From DATBAK01 sp036787815 (GTDB lineage: Bacteria > Actinomycetota > Acidimicrobiia > IMCC26256 > PALSA-610), in the NCBI GenBank assembly GCA_036787815.1, contig DAIQOP010000124.1, positions 1 to 11,331 of the forward strand: a stretch of DNA of 11,331 nucleotides, written 5' to 3'. A program made the position numbers and the translations under genes. Positions 7,242 through 11,331 of the stretch are shown in pieces. The notes below the pieces were generated by a model. It saw only the letters and a program-made list of their open reading frames with translations. It was not told the DNA's origin and searched no databases. Numbering within the stretch: position 1 is the stretch's first letter; each line of letters begins with the position of its first letter.

Positions 7242-7886
7242 GTGACACTCAACATCATGGTGCTCGATGGCGATCCGGCCGCGGCCGACGGCGCGGCCCG
7301 GGAGCTGACCGAGGCCGGTCACGTCGTGCTCAGGTGCCACGAGCCCGGCACTGCCGCGTTCCCCTGCCGCGGCATCGTCGATCAGTCGACGTGCCCGCTG
7401 GGCTCGCACGCCGTCGACGTGGCCCTCGCCGTGGCGTCGCCGGCGCAATCGGCGCCCGTTGCCGCCGACGGCGGCCGCTGCGTGTTGATGCACCACGTGC
7501 CGCTCGTGGTGGCCGGCGCCTCCGCGCTGGACCCGTACCGCGCCTTCGCGACGCGCGTGGTCGACGGCACCAACGACCTCGTCGGCGCCTGCGAGGCGGC
7601 CGCGGCGGCCGAGCTGCCGGAGCACGCCGCGCGCGCCGAGGCCGTGATCGCGAGCTCCATCGGGCTTATCGGAGGAGCCGCCCCCACGGTGACGGTCGTC
7701 CGCCGGGCCGGCGGGCTGCACGTCCGGGTGGCCGGCCTCGAGCACCGCACGACGGCGGAGCGACAGGCGGCGGTCGTGCGGATCGTGGGGGCACTGCGCG
7801 CGTTCGACCGTGCCGCGCGCACGATCGACGTCGAGCTCGGCGATGTCGAGACGGTTGATCTCGTGCTCGGGGAACCGTCGACGTGA
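7242..7886 (+). CDS. Receiver-like protein lacking the phospho-acceptor, with clustered Cys; unknown function
   Basis: 214 residues; not a family I can name. The N-terminus resembles a receiver domain: strand LNIMVLDGDP with D9 and D11, a first helix, then strand HVVLRC. Where the phospho-acceptor should follow the third strand the text is VDVALAV, so no Asp is present. Between strands 2 and 3 sits a loop with C32-H33, C42 (FPC) and C51 (CPLG), with C80 further on, a pattern suited to metal or redox chemistry. The last 80 residues form another alpha/beta unit (VTVVRRAGGLHVRVAGL, then VRIVGALRAFDRAARTIDVEL). GTG 7242 is preferred: AAGGGA lies about 6 nt upstream and the receiver strand begins at once. 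ATG 7188 would overlap the preceding gene and add 18 polar residues. Cotranscribed with PPOX copy 1. Confidence 0.75.
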   Translation: MTLNIMVLDGDPAAADGAARELTEAGHVVLRCHEPGTAAFPCRGIVDQSTCPLGSHAVDVALAVASPAQSAPVAADGGRCVLMHHVPLVVAGASALDPYRAFATRVVDGTNDLVGACEAAAAAELPEHAARAEAVIASSIGLIGGAAPTVTVVRRAGGLHVRVAGLEHRTTAERQAAVVRIVGALRAFDRAARTIDVELGDVETVDLVLGEPST

Positions 7887-7899
7887 GTCGCCGGGCGCG

Positions 7900-8991
7900 T
7901 TACTCGACCGCGGCGAGGTCGCCGATGGGAACGCTCCAATCGATCATTGTTCCTCCGGTTCTCGACGATCGGATCTGACAATGGCCGCCGAGCCCGGCGG
8001 CGCGTTCGCGCATGTTCACGAGGCCGTTCCCGGCGTCGGCCTGATCGTCGATGCCGGTCCCGTCGTCGATGACCACCAGCACGAGGCTGTTCTGCCTGAT
8101 CGTCACGTCGACTTCCACGCGGGACGCGTGCGCGTGCTTGGCGACGTTGCTGAGCGCCTCTCGCAACGTGGACACGAGGTGCTCGTGCATCGTGTCGCTG
8201 GCCGCGCTGTCGACCGGGCCGTCGAACGCAACCTCGGGCTCGAAGCCCAGGCCGCGCGCCGCCTCGTGGGCGATCGTGATCACGTCGTCGCGCAGGCTCG
8301 CTCCTCCCGGACGGCGGGTGTGGAGGGCGAAGATCGCGGAGCGGATGTCGCGGATCGTCTCGTCGATGTCGTCGATCGCGAGGTTCATGCGGTCCGCTGC
8401 CGGCCCGGGCTCGATACGGGCCATCGAGGCCTGGAGCGAGAGGCCGACCGCGAAGAGCCGCTGGATGACGGTGTCGTGCAGGTCGCGGGCGATCCGTTCC
8501 CGTTCGTCGACGAGCGCGAGGTCGGCGCGAGCCGCCTCCAGCTCCACGTCGGCGGCGCGGCGCGCGCTGATGTCGCGGACGATCGCGATCACGAGGGTGC
8601 GCTCGCCATTGCTGATGGGGCTGAGGCTGATCTCGACGGGGAACTCCTTGCCCGCCCCGGTCCGGCCCTGCAGGTCGAGCCCGGAGCCCATCACGCGGGT
8701 GCGCGGGTGCTCGATGTAGGAGGCCCGGTACGACGCGTGCGCCCGCTCGGCCTCGACGGGAACCAGCCGATCGACCGACGAACCGACGAGCTCGTCGCGG
8801 TCGTACTCGAACATCTGCTCCACCATCGGGTTGACGAACACGATCGTGCCGGCCTCGTCGACCACGACGATCCCGTCGGGCGCGGCGTCGACGACGCTCC
8901 GCAGCGCGGCATCGGTGAGCGCCGGTTCGATCTGATCCGGATCACCCGGCCCGGACGGCGCCGGCGAGGGGGAGTTCCGCTCGTCGGTCAT
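7900..8991 (-). CDS. PAS-domain sensor histidine kinase of the DevS/NarX class (HisKA_3)
   Basis: 363 residues, no membrane segment, so a cytoplasmic sensor. A PAS domain covers about 27-145 (VVDAAPDGIVVVDEAGTIVF, then EFPVEISLSPI and VRDISARR). The dimerisation helix is ERERIARDLHDTVIQRLF with phospho-acceptor H172. The GHKL ATPase has N box EALSNVAKHAHAS (N282), G1 DDGTGI (309-314) and G2 GNGLVNM (321-327). HisKA_3 kinases pair with NarL-type regulators, and the RDLHDxVIQRLFA motif is like that of DevS/DosS, so DevR in this window is the obvious partner. The two haem GAF domains of DevS are replaced by one PAS. H85 of this PAS falls where FixL carries its haem ligand. ATG 8991 is chosen over the longer 9036 start because the extra residues look non-coding. 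It converges with the receiver-like gene, 13 bp apart. Confidence 0.92.
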   Translation of the reverse strand: MTDERNSPSPAPSGPGDPDQIEPALTDAALRSVVDAAPDGIVVVDEAGTIVFVNPMVEQMFEYDRDELVGSSVDRLVPVEAERAHASYRASYIEHPRTRVMGSGLDLQGRTGAGKEFPVEISLSPISNGERTLVIAIVRDISARRAADVELEAARADLALVDERERIARDLHDTVIQRLFAVGLSLQASMARIEPGPAADRMNLAIDDIDETIRDIRSAIFALHTRRPGGASLRDDVITIAHEAARGLGFEPEVAFDGPVDSAASDTMHEHLVSTLREALSNVAKHAHASRVEVDVTIRQNSLVLVVIDDGTGIDDQADAGNGLVNMRERAAGLGGHCQIRSSRTGGTMIDWSVPIGDLAAVE

Positions 8992-9042
8992 CAGCCAGGT
9001 GCTCCAGGTGGGTGGCGCAGGCACCGAAGGTCGCACGACGAG

Positions 9043-9085
9043 TGGCCCTTCGGCCCTGCCGGACGGCCAGGGTCATTGCGAGGAT
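9043..9085 (+). promoter_or_regulatory. Predicted DevR-regulated promoter of the PPOX-2 operon
   Basis: TGGCC-CTTC-GGCCC at 9043-9056 has one mismatch to GGGnC-N4-GnCCC and shares TTCGGCCCT with the box ahead of arcA. GAGGAT at 9080-9085 begins 30.5 bp after the palindrome centre and would be the -10, with initiation near 9092, just before ATG 9093. GAGG may alternatively be a ribosome site. On the minus strand TATCCT (9086-9081) could be a -10 for the kinase gene, in which case the two promoters overlap back to back. This is the weakest of the three boxes when taken alone. Confidence 0.45.
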
Positions 9086-9092
9086 AGACAGA

Positions 9093-9515
9093 ATGACGGA
9101 TCCCAGGGCACCCGCACCCCCCACCGACTCCCTGGCGGCACTCTCCGACGCCGAGTGCCGCAAGCTGCTCGGCACACGCGTCCTCGGACGGGTCGGCATG
9201 ACGAGTGGCGGCCTGCCCTGCATCCTGCCGGTCTGTTACGCGTACGACGACGGTGCGATCGTGTTCCGCACCGGATTCGGTACCAAGCTGCGCGCCGCGG
9301 CGAGTGGCGACGTCCTCGCGTTCGAGGTCGACGACTACGACCCCCAGACGGGCCAGGGGTGGAGCGTGATGGTCCTGGGCCGCGCCTCGGTGGGTACGAA
9401 CGACCGCGAGCACCAGGATCTCGCGAACCTCGACGGACCCGACAACGGGCGGGGCCACTTCGTGCGGCTGCATTGCGAGATGGTGAGCGGCCGCGTCATC
9501 GAAGCCGCGCGGTAA
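9093..9515 (+). CDS. PPOX-fold flavin-binding protein, copy 2
   Basis: 140 residues. It has the same split-barrel order as copy 1: LGTRVLGRVGMTSGGLPCILP, VCYAYDDGAIVFRTGFGTKL, VLAFEVDDYD and GWSVMVLGRASV, so the two are paralogues, though clearly diverged. Cofactor is likely FMN or F420; substrate unknown. ATG 9093 is preferred to the frame's longer start at 9012, because residues before it are basic and unlike the family, and would run through the predicted promoter. The gene is divergent from the histidine kinase, with 101 bp between the two starts, and 49 bp upstream of a GHKL-like gene. As with copy 1 it is the first gene of a two-gene unit behind a DevR-type palindrome. Confidence 0.87.
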   Translation: MTDPRAPAPPTDSLAALSDAECRKLLGTRVLGRVGMTSGGLPCILPVCYAYDDGAIVFRTGFGTKLRAAASGDVLAFEVDDYDPQTGQGWSVMVLGRASVGTNDREHQDLANLDGPDNGRGHFVRLHCEMVSGRVIEAAR

Positions 9516-9538
9516 CGACGCGCGAGCACGGTTCGAGA

Positions 9539-9552
9539 CCCGGCGATCCGGG
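9539..9552. repeat. Short inverted repeat between PPOX-2 and the GHKL-like gene
   Basis: CCCGG-CGAT-CCGGG, a perfect 5-bp stem with a 4-nt loop, lies 12 bp before ATG 9565. There is no T-tract, so it is not a standard terminator. It could be a small RNA hairpin tuning translation of the second gene, or chance in G+C-rich DNA. Confidence 0.35.
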
Positions 9553-9564
9553 AACAACGAAGGT

Positions 9565-9939
9565 ATGCAGGCACTCGTCGACGTCACGATCGCGGCCTCC
9601 GCGTCGCGGACGCGCGACCTGCGGCGCGTGTTGACGCTCGCCCTCACGGGTGATGTTCCGTCACCGTGCGTGGAAGATGCCGTCCTCGTCGTGCACGAGC
9701 TGATCTCCGCCGCGTTCCTGAACGGCACGGGCCCGTTCCACGTCCGCGTCGAACGCTCGCCGAGCTACCTGCGGGCTGCGGTGACCGACCGTGGCGGCCG
9801 GCTCCCGAGCGGCATCCTCCAGCCCGACGGCCGGGGCGGAGCCGTCGCGTTCCGGATGGTCGAGGCGGTGGCCGACACGTGGGGAGTCGCGCACCTTCCG
9901 GCCGAGACCGTGCTCTGGGCCAAGGTGCTCCTCAGCTGA
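9565..9939 (+). CDS. Degenerate GHKL/HATPase protein related to RsbW-type anti-sigma kinases
   Basis: 124 residues, the length of a lone anti-sigma-factor-type HATPase domain as found in many actinobacteria. Seen: a helix with VEDAVLVVHELISAAFLNG (37-54), the strand-turn LRAAVTDRGGRLP (69-81), GGAVAFRMVEAVADTWGV (91-108) and the closing strand ETVLWAKVLL. The usual text is ELVTNA, then VxDxG, then GGRGLxLVxxLAxxWG. Here the Mg-binding Asn of the N box is replaced by A49, and the G2 glycines are mostly lost, while D75 of G1 remains. ATP binding is therefore doubtful; it may be a protein-binding relic. A weak ribosome site (GAAGG) precedes ATG 9565. It is 49 bp behind PPOX-2, so probably in the same transcript. 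No anti-anti-sigma or sigma-factor gene is nearby. Confidence 0.75.
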   Translation: MQALVDVTIAASASRTRDLRRVLTLALTGDVPSPCVEDAVLVVHELISAAFLNGTGPFHVRVERSPSYLRAAVTDRGGRLPSGILQPDGRGGAVAFRMVEAVADTWGVAHLPAETVLWAKVLLS

Positions 9940-9944
9940 TCGCG

Positions 9945-10316
9945 TCAGCTCGAGCGCTTCGCCATCTCGTCGCGTGCCGAGGGAGCGAGGAACGGCCGTC
10001 CGATCGACCGGGCCGCGGGCACACGCGGCGCGACGGCGGTGCGCGCGATGACGCCGACGCGCGCACCCGCACGCGCACCGGCGTCGCGCGCGCGGCGCTG
10101 TGCGTGGCGTTCGGCGGCGACCGCAGTGAGGCAGATCGCGATCGCGTTCGTGACGAACCCGCTCACGCCGACGAGCGCGCCGATCATGATCGCGTGCTCC
10201 GACGCCGCGGGGTACACGTAGAGCGCCGCGACGAGCCCGAGGAACGCGCCCGAGATCATCGGGCACACCACAAGGCACACCGCGCCGAAGAAGCGGTCGT
10301 TTCGACTCGACGGCAT
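9945..10316 (-). CDS. Small two-helix membrane protein, unknown function
   Basis: 123 residues from ATG 10316. Two hydrophobic stretches fit membrane helices: about 9-35 (FFGAVCLVVCPMISGAFLGL onward) and about 42-68 (IMIGALVGVSGFVTNAIAIC onward), separated by a short turn. The remaining 55 residues are rich in Arg and Ala and should stay in the cytoplasm by the positive-inside rule. No family is recognised. GGGGG 6 nt upstream supports ATG 10316; ATG 10322 lies directly against that run and is less likely, and starts further upstream give non-protein-like sequence. The gene converges with the GHKL-like gene, only 5 bp between the stops, and is divergent from the S53 peptidase gene. Confidence 0.65.
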   Translation of the reverse strand: MPSSRNDRFFGAVCLVVCPMISGAFLGLVAALYVYPAASEHAIMIGALVGVSGFVTNAIAICLTAVAAERHAQRRARDAGARAGARVGVIARTAVAPRVPAARSIGRPFLAPSARDEMAKRSS

Positions 10317-10346
10317 GCTCATCCCCCGGCAATTCGCACGGTCAGG

Positions 10347-10352
10347 ATCATA
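10347..10352 (-). promoter_or_regulatory. Possible -10 element for the small membrane protein
   Basis: On the minus strand this reads TATGAT, one base from TATAAT. Initiation about 7 nt further would leave a leader of some 20-25 nt containing the GGGGG ribosome site. No clear -35 is seen at 16-18 bp. Confidence 0.45.
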
Positions 10353-10537
10353 CGGAAATGGCCGTAAGATGGGGGTGAACACGGTGCGTCCACAAGGTTT
10401 CCTGGGAATGAGCTCGTCAGGTCGAGCAGAGTCGTTCCGCAATGGGCCGGCAGCCGAGATCGCTGTTGCCTGTTGAAACCTTTCCTCAACCACACGCCCG
10501 CCACAGCCGAAGCGCATCTGAGGGTTCTGCTCGTCGG

Positions 10538-10543
10538 TAGGGT
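10538..10543 (+). promoter_or_regulatory. Possible -10 element for the S53 peptidase gene
   Basis: TAGGGT fits the TAGRRT form common in high-G+C actinobacteria. It would start transcription near 10550, leaving a leader of about 33 nt that includes GAAGGA (10567-10572). No convincing -35 is visible. Confidence 0.35.
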
Positions 10544-10582
10544 CGGCCGGGCCTCGGGTCAGAACGCGAAGGACGTCGTCGC

Positions 10583-11331
10583 ATGGGTGTAGTCCGGCAC
10601 AGCCGCATTCCGAAGCGAATCGCGGTGCTCGCGATCGGCTCGATCATCGGCTCGTTGACGGTCGGGGTGGCTGCGACCGTCCCCGCGCTCGCCGCCGGCG
10701 GTCCCCGCCCGACGGCGGTCGGGTCGAAGATCGTCGGAACGGCACCGCACGCCGTTGCCGCCCACGCGGTCGTCGCGACCCGTCCCCACGACGCCACCGC
10801 GGTCCTCACGTTGAACCTCGGTCTCACGGTCCGCAACTCCGCGGAGCTCGACGCGCGGATCCGGGAGGCGAGCACACCGGGAAGCCCGGGCTACGGCCGT
10901 TACCTCACCGCGGCGGAGTATCGGGCGCGCTACGCGCCGACCGACGCTCAGGTCGCGGCGGTGCGCACCTGGCTCGGCGCGCAGGGCGCTCACGTGACCG
11001 GCGTGACGCCCGACAACCTCATCGTCAGCGCGCGGGCGACGACCGCGACGGCCGAGCGCGCGTTCGGCGTGGCGCTCCACGACTACCGCCAGGGCAATCG
11101 CACCCTCTACGCGAACGACGTGGCGCCGTCGGTGCCGGCCGATTCGAGCGTGCGCTGGGTCACCGGGCTCGACGACTTCGCGACGCTGCACCACTTCGCC
11201 GACGCGGCCGTGGTTCCCGCGTTCCGAACCGGCGGCTACTTCCCGAGCGACTTCCGCAAGGCCTACGACGTCGGCAGCGTGCCGCTCAGCCCGTCGGGGG
11301 TCACGAACGACGAGACCATCGGCTTCACGTT
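10583..11331 (+). CDS. S53 family peptidase (sedolisin/kumamolisin), signal and propeptide part, 3'-truncated by window edge
   Basis: 249 complete codons are visible. A signal peptide spans about 1-38: basic RHSRIPKR, a hydrophobic core, and ALA before GG as a cleavage site, so the enzyme is exported. Residues about 72-200 match the pro-kumamolisin activation domain: LTLNLGLTVRNSAELDARI, STPGSPGYGRYLTAAEYRAR, YAPTDAQVAAVRTWL, then GVTPDNLIVSARATTATAER and FGVALHDYR. From about 219 (YFPSDFRKAYDV) the mature peptidase domain begins. The Ser-Glu-Asp catalytic residues and calcium site lie beyond the edge. S53 enzymes are acid-active endopeptidases freed by autocatalytic loss of this prodomain. 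ATG 10583 has GAAGGA 10 nt upstream. It appears unrelated to the dormancy-type genes to its left. Confidence 0.92.
   Translation, partial: MGVVRHSRIPKRIAVLAIGSIIGSLTVGVAATVPALAAGGPRPTAVGSKIVGTAPHAVAAHAVVATRPHDATAVLTLNLGLTVRNSAELDARIREASTPGSPGYGRYLTAAEYRARYAPTDAQVAAVRTWLGAQGAHVTGVTPDNLIVSARATTATAERAFGVALHDYRQGNRTLYANDVAPSVPADSSVRWVTGLDDFATLHHFADAAVVPAFRTGGYFPSDFRKAYDVGSVPLSPSGVTNDETIGFT

Larger units (their letters stand above)
10317..10582. other. Divergent intergenic region with small inverted repeats
   Basis: 266 bp, visibly lower in G+C than the flanking genes. Seen: TACGG-aaatgg-CCGTA at 10351-10366; AAGGTTTC at 10394-10401 complementary to GAAACCTT at 10475-10482; and GTTGA-N9-TCAAC at 10472-10490. 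The outer pair could close an RNA domain of about 90 nt upstream of the peptidase gene. I match it to no known riboswitch class and find no DevR-type palindrome at a useful distance. Confidence 0.35.

Noticed and set aside
9530..9549. GGTTCGAGACCC looks like a tRNA T-arm
   Set aside because: No acceptor, D or anticodon arms can be placed around it, and it lies between two cotranscribed genes.
10027..10110. GCGC-rich low-complexity stretch
   Set aside because: It is the Arg/Ala-rich C-terminal coding part of the small membrane protein on the minus strand, not a repeat array.
10549..10562. GGGCC-TCGG-GTCAG as a fourth DevR box before the peptidase gene
   Set aside because: The right half matches only three of five positions and no -10 hexamer stands at the required distance before the ATG.

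Overview
This window is about 70% G+C, with GTG and TTG start candidates, short intergenic gaps and TAnnnT-like -10 elements. It reads as chromosomal DNA of an actinobacterium (Actinomycetota). The close DevR/DosR relative, the actinobacterial-type PAS kinase and the secreted S53 peptidase fit that placement; an Acidimicrobiia-like soil or water lineage is possible but is a guess. I see no mobile element, CRISPR array, rRNA or tRNA.

Layout, left to right: (1) 3-557 (+), the C-terminal part of a P-loop kinase-like protein running off the left edge. (2) 559-3276 (+), translationally coupled to it, a 905-aa fusion of a GNAT acetyltransferase with an ADP-forming acyl-CoA synthetase. (3) 3458-6031 (+), an operon arcA-arcC-usp: arginine deiminase, carbamate kinase, universal stress protein. 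(4) 6062-6724 (+), a DevR/DosR-type response regulator, probably leaderless. (5) 6770-7886 (+), a PPOX-fold flavoprotein plus a degenerate receiver-like protein with clustered cysteines. (6) 7900-8991 (-), a PAS histidine kinase of the DevS/NarX class. (7) 9093-9939 (+), a second PPOX protein plus a degenerate GHKL (HATPase) domain protein. (8) 9945-10316 (-), a small two-helix membrane protein. (9) 10583-11331 (+), the signal peptide and propeptide of an S53 (sedolisin) peptidase cut by the right edge. The longest stretch without a gene is the 266-bp divergent region 10317-10582.

The central observation is a probable DevR (hypoxia/dormancy-type) regulon. Three promoters, ahead of arcA, PPOX-1 and PPOX-2, carry a palindrome of the GGGnC-N4-GnCCC type. 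In all three the palindrome centre lies exactly 30.5 bp before an xAnnnT -10 hexamer. The regulator encoded between them keeps the residues its mycobacterial homologue uses to read such sites. The predicted outputs are arginine-based substrate-level ATP formation, a universal stress protein, flavin-type oxidoreductase-fold proteins and two unusual degenerate signalling proteins. The acetyltransferase/acyl-CoA ligase fusion may add protein acylation or acetate-linked ATP formation. All function assignments are from sequence reading only.
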